Below are positions 45,143-53,101 of a DNA stretch of 64,000 nt, one piece after another. The stretch lies in assembly GCF_031432215.1 (NCBI RefSeq), contig NZ_JAVKGN010000001.1:496001-560000 (forward strand), in the 5' to 3' direction. Source of the stretch: Halodesulfurarchaeum sp. HSR-GB. Its GTDB lineage: Archaea; Halobacteriota; Halobacteria; Halobacteriales; Halobacteriaceae. Each line of letters opens with the position of its first letter. Positions within the stretch are counted from its first letter, which is position 1. The notes beneath the pieces were generated by a model. It had not been told where the DNA came from. It was given only the letters and a program-made list of their open reading frames with translations, and did not search any database. The position numbers were made by a program, and so were the translations under genes.

Positions 45143-46228
45143 CTACCAGCCGCGAAGGTACTGGGGCGGCACGTCGGGTTCGACCTCGTACAGCGACTCT
45201 GCGGCCCGAAGCCCGAAGTACGGGTCGTTGAGGAACTTGCGCCCGACGATGGCCACGTCGGCCCGGTCGTTTCGGATCAGCGCCTCGCCCTGTTCGGGTG
45301 TCGTGATGGCCCCGACGGCCCCCACGGCGGGCAGATCAGTCTCCGCGCGGACCTGTTCGGCGAGTGCGACCTGGTAGTTCGGCCCCGCATAATCGATCTG
45401 CTGGTCCGGGTGGATGCCGCCACTCGAGACGTCGAGGAAGTCCAGCCCCCGATCGGCGAGGATCGAGCCGAGTTCGACCGTGTCCTCGATCGTCCAGGAC
45501 GGCTCGGGCAGCCAGTCGGTCCCCGAGACCCGCATGAAGACCGGGACCTCCTCGCCGACCGCCTCCCGAACTGTGTCGTATACCTCGCGGGCAAAGCGGG
45601 TCCGGCCCTCGAAGTCCCCGCCGTAGGCGTCGGTGCGCTGGTTCGTGACCGGCGAGAGGAACTCGTGGATCAGATAGCCGTGGGCCGCGTGAATCTCGAC
45701 GGCCTGGAACCCGGCCTCGATCGCCCGCTCGGCCGCCGCGCCGAAGGACTCGACGATCGCCTCGATGTCGTTCGGATCGAGCCGTTCGGTCGGTGGGGCC
45801 TCGCCCACGTATGGGTAGGCCTGGCCGCTCGGCCCGACGACGGTCCAGCCGCCCTCTTCCGGCTGCAGCGGTTCGGAGCCCTCCCAGGGCCTGGTCGTCG
45901 AGGCCTTGCGCCCCGCGTGAGCGAGTTGGATGGCCGGGACCGCACCCTGCTCGGCGACGAACTCCGCGATCGGCGCCAGCGCCTGAGCCTGCTCGTCGTT
46001 CCAGAGCCCCAGGTCGTGGGACGTGATACGGCCTCGCGGCTCGACGGCTGTGGCTTCCTGGATGACGATTCCGGCCCCGCCGACCGCCCGGGAGCCGTAG
46101 TGAACCCGGTGCCACTCGGTCGCGACCCCCTCTGTCCCAGCGGAGTACTGACACATCGGCGAGAGTGCCAGGCGATTTCGCGCCCGCACCGATCGCAACG
46201 AGAGTTCGGAGAACAGTCCGGTTGACAT
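45143..46228 (-). CDS. NADH:flavin oxidoreductase, YqjM-like old yellow enzyme
   Basis: A 361-residue FMN barrel of the old yellow enzyme family, YqjM branch. Key segments are SPMCQYSA (with the Cys that tunes FMN), QLAHAGRK (active-site His), EIHAAHGYLIHEFLSP, TDAYGGDFEGR and VGAVGAI near the phosphate site. These enzymes reduce activated C=C bonds with NAD(P)H; the physiological substrate is unknown. It is followed on the same strand by thyA after 39 bases, which may be chance or an operon. Confidence 0.92.
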   Translation of the reverse strand: MSTGLFSELSLRSVRARNRLALSPMCQYSAGTEGVATEWHRVHYGSRAVGGAGIVIQEATAVEPRGRITSHDLGLWNDEQAQALAPIAEFVAEQGAVPAIQLAHAGRKASTTRPWEGSEPLQPEEGGWTVVGPSGQAYPYVGEAPPTERLDPNDIEAIVESFGAAAERAIEAGFQAVEIHAAHGYLIHEFLSPVTNQRTDAYGGDFEGRTRFAREVYDTVREAVGEEVPVFMRVSGTDWLPEPSWTIEDTVELGSILADRGLDFLDVSSGGIHPDQQIDYAGPNYQVALAEQVRAETDLPAVGAVGAITTPEQGEALIRNDRADVAIVGRKFLNDPYFGLRAAESLYEVEPDVPPQYLRGW

Positions 46229-46271
46229 AGCCGAACCTGGGACCGAGACGGGGATAATCGTTCTGGCCGGC

Positions 46272-47423
46272 CTACTCGCTCAGATCGAAGTGCTCGGCGG
46301 CGATGTCCATGTCCTTGTCCCCGCGCCCGGAGAGGTTGATCAGGATCGTGTCGTGTTCGGACGCTAGATCCTCGGCCAGCGCGATGGCGTGACTCGATTC
46401 GAGGGCCGGGATGATCCCTTCCGCTTCCGAGAGGGTCCGGAACGCCTCGAGGGCCTCGTCGTCGGTGACCGCCCGGTATTCCGCTCGCCCGATCGCCCGG
46501 AACATGGCGTGCTCGGGCCCGACACCCGGGTAGTCCAGGCCCGCCGAAACCGAGTGCACCTCGGTGTCTTCCGGGAGCACCCGGGTGGCCATCCCGTGCA
46601 GCGTGCCGTCCTCACCGGCAGCGAGCGGGGCGGCATGGCGTTTCGAGTCGCCGCCCTCACCGCCGCCCTCGGCACCGTAGAAGGCCACGTCGTCCTCCCG
46701 GAAGGCGTGAAAGAGCCCGATCGCGTTCGAGCCGCCCCCGACACACGCGACCGCGGCGTCCGGGAGTTCACCCACCCGGTCCTGGAACTGCTCGCGGGCT
46801 TCCTGCCCGATGACCGACTGGAAGTCCCGGACCATGCGCGGGAACGGGTCGGGGCCGACCGCACTCCCCACCAGGTAGTGGGTGTCCTCGACGTTCGCCG
46901 CAAAATCCTCGAGGGCGGCGTCCACGGCCTCAGCGAGCCCCGCGTCGCCGGTCGTGACCTCGTTTACCTCCGCGCCGAGCAGCCGCATGCGGAAGACGTT
47001 CATCCGCTGGCGGGTCACGTCCTTCTCGCCCATGTAGATCTCCGTGGGGAGGTCCAGTGCGGCCCCGACCATGGCGGTCGCGACGCCGTGCTGGCCGGCC
47101 CCGGTCTCGGCAATAAGACGAGTCTTGCCCGCCCGGTCGGCGAGCAGCCCCTGCCCGAGGGCGTTGTTGATCTTGTGGGCGCCGCCGTGCAGGAGATCCT
47201 CGCGCTTGAGGTAGATCTCCGCGCCGAACTGCTCGCTGAGTGTCTCGGCGTGATACAGCGGCGTGGGCCGCCCGGCGAAGGACTCCCGCAGGTCGGCGAG
47301 GGCCGCCTGAAAGTCGGGGTCGTCCTTGTACTCGTCGTAGGTGTCTGCGAGTCGTTCCAGCGGCTCTCTGAGCGGTTCGGGCACGTGCCGACCGCCGTAC
47401 TCCGCGAAGTCGCCTGCGGTCAT
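46272..47423 (-). CDS. trpB: Tryptophan synthase beta chain
   Basis: A 383-residue PLP enzyme joining indole and serine into tryptophan. The PLP lysine is in [12 protein letters not shown], the catalytic Glu in AETGAGQHG, and the phosphate loop is [10 protein letters not shown]. These are TrpB1-type features (short loops, GxHKINN). No trpA or trpC is next to it, unlike the usual trpCBA order. Tryptophanase is also encoded at 59.9 kb. A TATA box fixes the start [11 protein letters not shown]. Confidence 0.94.
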   Translation of the reverse strand: MTAGDFAEYGGRHVPEPLREPLERLADTYDEYKDDPDFQAALADLRESFAGRPTPLYHAETLSEQFGAEIYLKREDLLHGGAHKINNALGQGLLADRAGKTRLIAETGAGQHGVATAMVGAALDLPTEIYMGEKDVTRQRMNVFRMRLLGAEVNEVTTGDAGLAEAVDAALEDFAANVEDTHYLVGSAVGPDPFPRMVRDFQSVIGQEAREQFQDRVGELPDAAVACVGGGSNAIGLFHAFREDDVAFYGAEGGGEGGDSKRHAAPLAAGEDGTLHGMATRVLPEDTEVHSVSAGLDYPGVGPEHAMFRAIGRAEYRAVTDDEALEAFRTLSEAEGIIPALESSHAIALAEDLASEHDTILINLSGRGDKDMDIAAEHFDLSE

Positions 47424-47446
47424 ACCCGATGGATGGGGGCCGAGCG

Positions 47447-47453
47447 ATAAATA
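47447..47453 (-). promoter_or_regulatory. TATA box of trpB
   Basis: Minus-strand TATTTAT lies 24-30 bases before the trpB ATG at 47423. Confidence 0.6.
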
Positions 47454-47520
47454 CGTGTGCACTACTGCACAGGGCCGTCCACTGCGGGCGGGATCTGGCA
47501 GCCACCGATCCCCGCCAATC

Positions 47521-47527
47521 CTTATCC
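47521..47527 (+). promoter_or_regulatory. TATA box of the UspA/PiT operon
   Basis: CTTATCC lies 24-30 bases before the ATG at 47551, fitting a leaderless start. Confidence 0.5.
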
Positions 47528-47550
47528 GCCGGTGGCGTGTAGTAGTTCAC

Positions 47551-48438
47551 ATGGTCGGTCGAGGGAGCGATGGCGACGTGATGGTGGCCGTCGAAGATCC
47601 AGCGCAGGTTGCACAGCTCGTCCGCACGGCCCGTGACATCGCCCAGGGACATGGCGGCACGGTGAGACTCGTCACCGTCGTGGTCAAACCCTACGAATCG
47701 CCGTTTGGCATGTTCTCGGACGAGACGATCGTCAAGGAGTTCGCGGCCGACAGCCACGAATTGCTCGACCGTGCGCCGGACCCCGAGGGGGTCGAGGTCG
47801 TCCGGGACCTGGTCGTGGCTCGCTCGGTCGAGAAGGGACTGGTCTCGGCCGTGAAACGAACGGACCCGGCGGCCCTGGTCATCGGCTGGGACAGCGACCC
47901 ACGGCGGAGCGACGCCCTCCTGGGGACGACCGTGGACCACGTGCTCGAACGCGCCCCGACTGACGTCTACGTCGAGCGGATCGGTCGGGAAGCGGGGACC
48001 GTCGAGTCGGTGTTGCTCCCCGTCGCGGGCGGGCCCCACACCCCGACCGCGCGAACGGCGGCCGTGGCGATCGCCTTGGCGAACGACGCCGCGATCACCG
48101 TTCTCACGGTCGCGACCGAGAACACACCCGAACGGGAGGCTCGCACCGTCGTCGATCAGGAGGCCGCTACCATCGAGGCGGCGCACCCGGACCTCACGGT
48201 CGAGACACAGATCGAGCGGGGAACAGTCGAGGAGGTGATCGTCGCGGAATCCGGGCCACACGACGTGCTCGTCCTCGGGGCGACCCGAAAAGGCCCGCTT
48301 CGAGGTCGACTGGTCGGCTCGGTCCCGCGGCGGATCGTCGACGGGACCGAACAGACAGTCATCATCGCCCGGTCGGCGAGTGTCGCTGGCGGACTGTTCA
48401 GTCGAGTGGCCGCGGCGCTCACGGGAGGGGAACGGTGA
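47551..48438 (+). CDS. Two-domain universal stress protein linked to a transporter
   Basis: A 295-residue protein with two Usp-like halves (about 8-140 and 152-280). The second half keeps the nucleotide loop GATRKGPLRGRLVGSVPRRIV; the first is more diverged (GWDSDPRRSDALLGTTVDHVL). It ends in a GTGA overlap with a PiT-like transporter gene, so it is likely a regulator or sensor for that transporter, possibly via ATP binding. Compare the APC permease at 53.1 kb, where Usp domains are fused to the transporter. Confidence 0.85.
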   Translation: MVGRGSDGDVMVAVEDPAQVAQLVRTARDIAQGHGGTVRLVTVVVKPYESPFGMFSDETIVKEFAADSHELLDRAPDPEGVEVVRDLVVARSVEKGLVSAVKRTDPAALVIGWDSDPRRSDALLGTTVDHVLERAPTDVYVERIGREAGTVESVLLPVAGGPHTPTARTAAVAIALANDAAITVLTVATENTPEREARTVVDQEAATIEAAHPDLTVETQIERGTVEEVIVAESGPHDVLVLGATRKGPLRGRLVGSVPRRIVDGTEQTVIIARSASVAGGLFSRVAAALTGGER

Positions 48439-49625
48439 CGGCCTGGGGGCTCGTCGTTCTCGCGACCGCCATCGCCATCTTCACTGCCTGGACCCTCGGC
48501 GCGAACAGCAACTCCCCGCCCTTCGCGCCGGCGATCGGGGCCCGGGCCATCTCGACGATGCAGGCGGCGTTTCTCATCGGCCTGCTGGCAGGCGCGGGGG
48601 CGCTCCTCCAGGGCGGGAGCATCTCGGAAACCATCGGGACCGGGCTGTTCCAGGGGGTAGCCTTCACGCCGCTTGCGGCGACCGCCGGGTTGCTCACCGC
48701 CGGGGGGTTCATGGCCGTGGGGATCTTCGCCGGCTACCCAGTGCCGGCGGCCTTTGCCACGACGGGCGCGATGGTCGGCGTGGGCCTCTCGCTTGGCGGG
48801 ACCCCGAACATGGAGACGCTTCGCGGAATCGGGCTGTTCTGGGTACTCGTCCCGCCGGTCTCCGGTGGGCTGGCCTTCGGGACGGCGTCGCTACTTCGGC
48901 GTGATGACATCTCGGATACGCTCAGCATTCCGTTGCTCGCCGCGATCGTCGCAGGCGTGCTCGCGAACATCGAACTCGGCGTCATCCCGGGGCCGCCAAG
49001 GGTCGCCCAGAACTCACTCGCCCGGTTCGTCGCCGGAACCATCACTACCCCAGTCGTGGGCGGCCTCGACACGGGAATCGTCCTGGTGACGCTGCTGTTC
49101 GCGATCGGCGGCTTCGTCTTTATCAGACGGCGCACCCAGCAGTCAGTCGATCGCGGCGTCAAGACCTTCCTGGTGGGACTCGGGAGCGTCGTCGCCTTCT
49201 CCAGTGGCGGGAGCCAGGTCGGACTCGCCACGGGGCCCCTGGAATACCTCTACGGCGTCGAGTTGGGCCTGCCCGGGATCGTCCTGCTGGCGATCGGCGG
49301 AGCCGGCATTCTGGCGGGAGCCTGGATGGGGGCCCCGCGGCTCCTCCAGGCGACCTCGCGGGAGTACGCCCAGCTCGGAGCGCGGCGGTCGATCGCGGCC
49401 CTCGTGCCCGGGTTTCTGATCGCTCAGGCGGCGATCGCGCTGGGCATCCCGATCTCCTTCAACAACATCATCATTTCCGGCGTGATCGGTGGTGGTCTGG
49501 CCGCCGGGTCGGCCGGGGTCTCCCGACGGAAAATCCTCGTCACCCTCGGCTTCTGGGTGATTACGCTCGTCACCTCCGTCGCGGTCGGGTACGGCGTCAA
49601 CACCGGGCTCGAGCTGGTGTTCTGA
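48435..49625 (+). CDS. PiT-family anion (phosphate-like) transporter, paralogue 1
   Basis: A 396-residue membrane protein with about ten helices. It carries the PiT signature twice, in variant form: GANSNSPPFAPAIGARAIS near the N-terminus and FSSGGSQVGLATGPLEYL in the second half. PiT proteins carry phosphate or sulphate with cations. The first signature has Ser-Pro where phosphate carriers have an Asn-Asp pair, so the substrate may differ. It is coupled to the Usp gene and convergent with a second PiT gene 24 bases away. Confidence 0.88.
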   Translation: MTAWGLVVLATAIAIFTAWTLGANSNSPPFAPAIGARAISTMQAAFLIGLLAGAGALLQGGSISETIGTGLFQGVAFTPLAATAGLLTAGGFMAVGIFAGYPVPAAFATTGAMVGVGLSLGGTPNMETLRGIGLFWVLVPPVSGGLAFGTASLLRRDDISDTLSIPLLAAIVAGVLANIELGVIPGPPRVAQNSLARFVAGTITTPVVGGLDTGIVLVTLLFAIGGFVFIRRRTQQSVDRGVKTFLVGLGSVVAFSSGGSQVGLATGPLEYLYGVELGLPGIVLLAIGGAGILAGAWMGAPRLLQATSREYAQLGARRSIAALVPGFLIAQAAIALGIPISFNNIIISGVIGGGLAAGSAGVSRRKILVTLGFWVITLVTSVAVGYGVNTGLELVF

Positions 49626-49649
49626 TCGCCAGACCGGCGTGAACAGGAG

Positions 49650-50825
49650 TCACCAGACCAGCGTGAACAGAAGCGTGAACGTCACGTACGCGCCCACGGT
49701 GGAGAGCAGCGGAACCACGTTTTGCATGACGATCACCCGGCCGGTCGTGGAGGGATCGAACAGGTCTGCAGCCGACGGGATGTCCGCGGGGTCCTCCTCG
49801 CCGATCGGCGGGAGTTCCTCACCCGGCTCTTCGGCCGCGAGCGCGCCCACGGAGACCCCCTCGGTCCCCTCGCCGTGAACCACCTCCGGGATCGTCGCGG
49901 GGCGGGTCGCCCGCCCCCAGCCCAGGCCGACGATGGACATCGTCGCGATGATCACGAAGGAGGCCGGGATGCCGATCGCCGAGAGTCCGATCACGATGGC
50001 CGAGGAGACGATCGCCACGATGATCGCCGCCGTAAGCGGGAGGTCGGTGATGTCGTTCCCGAGCGTGTCGAGGGTCCGTCGGGCGATCGTAAACGCCCCG
50101 ACCGCGACTGCGACCCCGCCCAGAATGATCATCATGTTCATGTCCACGCCGGCCCCCACGAGGGGCGCGATGGCGTTCGCGATGTTCGAGGTGCCCGAGG
50201 AGAAGGCCATCAGGCTCCCAATTACGATCACCACGATCGCGCCGGTCAACTCCCGGCGGGTCGTGTTCGGGCCGGTTTTGGGCCGGGGGATGGCTCCGGA
50301 GCGATCCAGTTCCCAGAGTGCGCCGGGCGTGTTGTCGATCGCCACCCAGCGATTGATCCGGGGATAGAGATAGCGGCCGATCATCCCGGAGACCCAGAAG
50401 CCGACGATCGGGGCCACGATCCACCAGACGGCGATCTCGCCCATGACCGCCCAGTCAAGTTCACCCGTGGCGACGCCCAACCCGGCGATCGCGCCGACGG
50501 CCGTCATCGAGGTCGAGGCCGGGACCCCGAAGTAGTTCCCGACGAACAGCGCGCCGCCGATGAAGAAGAGGACGACAATACTCGATTCCATCGTGAACAC
50601 GGTTGTGCTGGTGATGAGTTCCGAGCCCAGCGTGTCCACCACCCGACGGCCGATGGTCCACGCGCCGATAAAGAAGAAAATCGACATGAGTGCCGCGGCA
50701 CCGGTCTTCGAGATGGCGTCCGAGCCGACCGCCGGGCCGAAGGCCGGGCCAGTGGTGGCCCCGCCGATGTTGAACCCGACGAATAGCGAGACGCCGATGC
50801 CGATGAGAAGGAGGATTTCGATCAT
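49650..50825 (-). CDS. PiT-family inorganic phosphate transporter, paralogue 2
   Basis: A 391-residue PiT transporter with about ten helices. Duplicated signatures GFNIGGATTGPAFGPAVGS and FSSGTSNIANAIAPLVGAG mark the two inverted halves; the second has the Asn-Ala-Pro phosphate-carrier pattern. A hydrophilic acidic stretch (about 325-365, EELPPIGEEDPADIPS) precedes the last helix. It probably imports phosphate with sodium or protons. No pst or phoU-like gene is adjacent. Confidence 0.9.
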   Translation of the reverse strand: MIEILLLIGIGVSLFVGFNIGGATTGPAFGPAVGSDAISKTGAAALMSIFFFIGAWTIGRRVVDTLGSELITSTTVFTMESSIVVLFFIGGALFVGNYFGVPASTSMTAVGAIAGLGVATGELDWAVMGEIAVWWIVAPIVGFWVSGMIGRYLYPRINRWVAIDNTPGALWELDRSGAIPRPKTGPNTTRRELTGAIVVIVIGSLMAFSSGTSNIANAIAPLVGAGVDMNMMIILGGVAVAVGAFTIARRTLDTLGNDITDLPLTAAIIVAIVSSAIVIGLSAIGIPASFVIIATMSIVGLGWGRATRPATIPEVVHGEGTEGVSVGALAAEEPGEELPPIGEEDPADIPSAADLFDPSTTGRVIVMQNVVPLLSTVGAYVTFTLLFTLVW

Positions 50826-50963
50826 ACCGGAGCCTCGGTTCGGAGTTCCTTAAGCACCGTGACAGCCGCGAGGTGGAGCCGGAAGGGACGGGTATTCCTA
50901 TCTGGAGATGCTCTGGCCACGTATGCACATCTTCGACTGGCTTTCGGCACCGGAGGGACGACG

Positions 50964-51521
50964 ATGAACCCGAACCGCGTCGATTTCATCATCGACCTGA
51001 CCTACGGCCTGTTGATCTTCGTGGCCATCGCGCTCATCCTCGTGGTCGAGACGATCGTCGGGATCGCCTTCGGCCTGGGCGTCCTGGCCTCGTATGTCGT
51101 CCACATCGGCTGGAAGATGGCCCGCTTCGACCCGGACTGGATGACCAAGGACGTGGCCGAACAGGTCGAACAGTCCGTCACCAGGGAAGTCGAGGACACG
51201 ATCACCAAGGAGATGGACGAGGTGACAAAGCAGGTCGAAGAAAAGGTCAGCGAGGACGTCGGCGAAACCGTCGAACAGACCGTCGAGGAGACGGTCAGCG
51301 ACGAGATGGACGAGGTGACAAAGCAGGTCGAGGAGAAAGTCACCGAGGACGTCGGGGAGACCGTCGAGCAGACCGTCGAAAAGACGGTCGAAGAGACAGT
51401 CGGAGAGACCGTGGAAGAGACCGTCGAGGAGACCGTGGAAGAGACCGTCGAGGAGACTATCGGCGAGGAACTCGAGGGCAAGAAGAAATCCGAGGACGAG
51501 ACAGACGAGGACGAGGCGTAA
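50964..51521 (+). CDS. Repeat-rich coiled-coil membrane protein
   Basis: A 185-residue protein. One or two N-terminal helices (about 8-45) span the membrane. The rest is a charged coiled coil built of repeats: a 31-residue unit (EMDEVTKQVEEKV...) occurs twice in tandem, followed by short ETVEETVE units. The DNA repeats are exact enough to expand or shrink: 93-bp units at 51210-51302 and 51303-51395, then 12/24-bp units to about 51453. I do not recognise a family. It may tether to or space membrane proteins. It starts MNPNRVDF at 50964; upstream in-frame sequence looks unrelated. Confidence 0.7.
   Translation: MNPNRVDFIIDLTYGLLIFVAIALILVVETIVGIAFGLGVLASYVVHIGWKMARFDPDWMTKDVAEQVEQSVTREVEDTITKEMDEVTKQVEEKVSEDVGETVEQTVEETVSDEMDEVTKQVEEKVTEDVGETVEQTVEKTVEETVGETVEETVEETVEETVEETIGEELEGKKKSEDETDEDEA
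51210..51453 (+). repeat. In-frame tandem repeats (93-bp and 12/24-bp units)
   Basis: The 93-bp unit starting GAGATGGACGAGGTGACAAA occurs at 51210 and 51303. It is followed by alternating GAGACCGTGGAAGAGACCGT-type units of 12/24 bp. All lie within the coiled-coil gene, so they are length-variable protein repeats and not CRISPR. Confidence 0.85.
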
Positions 51522-51535
51522 TCGAGCGCGCCCGG

Positions 51536-51540
51536 TTTTT
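51536..51540 (+). terminator. T-tracts after the coiled-coil gene
   Basis: T5 at 51536-51540 and a second T5 at 51573-51577 follow the stop. The rest of the 250-base gap to the DsrE-like gene holds TTTTATCA near 51689 and no gene. Confidence 0.4.
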
Positions 51541-51771
51541 GGAGTTTCGGCGATCTGGCGGCTGTGAGACTGTTTTTAATTTGCCCACTGTCCGTACTAT
51601 TCTCCCCATCACTTTCTGAGTGGTAATTTCACCCACGAGAACAGATCCCGCCGTTCCGACTCCCAGAGACGAATAATCGGCCGGGCGCTTTTATCACCCG
51701 CCGTGCGAACTTGCAGACTGCATTCACGACAGCACCATATCGCCGGCTCGCTGTCACAGAGGACTCTACCC

Positions 51772-52320
51772 ATGGACGACGACACCACTATCGAGGAACT
51801 CCGCGAACAGATCACGTCGCTCGAAACACAGGTCGAAGAACTCCAGGCTGCGGAGGACGGCCCGACCGAGATGGTCATCATCGCGACCAAGGGGACCCTG
51901 GACATGGCCTACCCCGTCCTCATTCTCGGGCCGATGGCCGCCGCCTTCGGCTGGAACGTGACCGTCTTCGCCACGTTCTGGGGCCTGGACATGCTCCACG
52001 AGGAGAACTACCGGGACCTCAAGCTGTCTTCGGCCGGGAACCCGAACATGCCCCTGCCCAACCTCCTCGCCGTCATGCCCGGAATGGATCGGCTGACCAC
52101 CAAGATGATGCGGGACAAGATCGACGAGGTCGGCACCGACTCGGTTCCGGAACTGGTCGAGCGGGGTCTGGAGAACGGCGTGAACTTCCAGGCCTGCCAG
52201 ATGACCATGGACCTGATGGACTACGACGACGAGGAATTCATCGACGGCGTCGAGACCGGCGTGGGCGCGGCCCACGCACTTCGCCAGATGGCCGATTCGG
52301 ACGTGCAGCTTCTGGTCTAG
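51772..52320 (+). CDS. DsrE/DsrF-like (peroxiredoxin-family) protein
   Basis: A 182-residue protein. A short N-terminal coiled coil (EELREQITSLETQVEELQA) is followed by a DsrE/DsrF/DrsH-like domain. The domain begins MVIIATKGTLDMAYPVLILGPMAAAFG and has the family's conserved cysteine late in the chain (NFQACQMTMDLM). Such proteins often shuttle sulfane sulfur bound to that Cys, so a role in sulfur relay or redox is plausible. No sulfur oxidation genes are adjacent. The start MDDDTT has weak promoter support. Confidence 0.85.
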   Translation: MDDDTTIEELREQITSLETQVEELQAAEDGPTEMVIIATKGTLDMAYPVLILGPMAAAFGWNVTVFATFWGLDMLHEENYRDLKLSSAGNPNMPLPNLLAVMPGMDRLTTKMMRDKIDEVGTDSVPELVERGLENGVNFQACQMTMDLMDYDDEEFIDGVETGVGAAHALRQMADSDVQLLV

Positions 52321-52333
52321 GCGACTTTCCGGT

Positions 52334-52804
52334 TCATTCCTCCCGTGTCAGAAGTCCGGGATCTGCACAGATGTACTCGTCCCGGACGAGCTGTTCGTCG
52401 ACGACCTGCAGGCCGAGTTCGTCCAGTTCGCGGCTGATTCGGTCCAGGTCGTCGTGATCGAGGCCGAGGGCGTTGACGTAGACGTTTCGCTCGCCCGTCA
52501 TCACCTCCCGCACCGCGGTGACCCCCTCGATCTCTCGGGCCCGCTTTGCGAGGGCGTCACGCCTGGCAATCGGAGCTGTGCAGATGATCTTCGTGTAGAG
52601 TGGGTAGCCAGCCGCGTCGTAATCCACGTCGACGTAATACCCCCGGATGATCCCCTCCTCTTCGAGTTTGGCGAGCCGAGTCCTGACGGTGCTGGCGGAG
52701 ATGTCGAGCCGGTCGGCCACCTCGCTCGAGGAGGTGTGGCGGGCGGCCCCCTGTAAGGCGCCGATGATCCGGCGATCGATCGCATCGAGACTCCCATCCT
52801 TCAT
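52334..52804 (-). CDS. Lrp/AsnC-family transcription regulator
   Basis: A 156-residue Lrp-like regulator. The N-terminal winged helix (about 8-60, LDAIDRRIIGAL...STVRTRLAKLEEEGIIRGYYVDV) binds DNA. The C-terminal RAM/AsnC domain (about 65-140) usually binds amino acids and sets the oligomer state. It faces away from the APC permease gene across a 297-base gap, so it may control amino-acid transport. The start MKDGSLD is preferred to a GTG/ATG four codons upstream. Confidence 0.9.
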   Translation of the reverse strand: MKDGSLDAIDRRIIGALQGAARHTSSSEVADRLDISASTVRTRLAKLEEEGIIRGYYVDVDYDAAGYPLYTKIICTAPIARRDALAKRAREIEGVTAVREVMTGERNVYVNALGLDHDDLDRISRELDELGLQVVDEQLVRDEYICADPGLLTREE

Positions 52805-53101
52805 TGTGCAGGTCACCGGGCGGGGGCGGGTTAACTTGCTCGGCCCGAGTCCTTGGCCTGACCCAGTTGCGGGAACGGGCCACCTTCAACAGATCTGGAG
52901 AAAACAGCGGGTATATCGGACGAACCGTTTCTGATATCCACGTATTTATGGTGATCCGTTCGTAAATTCACTCGAACACACGCCGGCCCGGATCGGCACT
53001 TTCTCTCTCATGATCCACACCACCGTTCTTTCGACGAACCCCGGACATTCGAACCGTCCCGCAGGTTTCAGTTCGGACGAAATTGGGGGTGTGTCCCGGG
53101 A
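52805..53101. promoter_or_regulatory. Divergent control region between Lrp regulator and APC permease
   Basis: No gene seen. It is moderately A/T-rich near 52925-52970 (ATATCCACGTATTTATGGTG contains TTTATG-like boxes) and has TTCGAAC- and TTCGGAC-type short dyads nearer the permease. Candidate Lrp sites, not proven. Confidence 0.35.

Noticed and set aside
51405-51453. Short tandem repeats considered as a CRISPR array
   Set aside because: The repeats are in frame, have no spacers, and encode ETVEETVE units of a coiled-coil protein.
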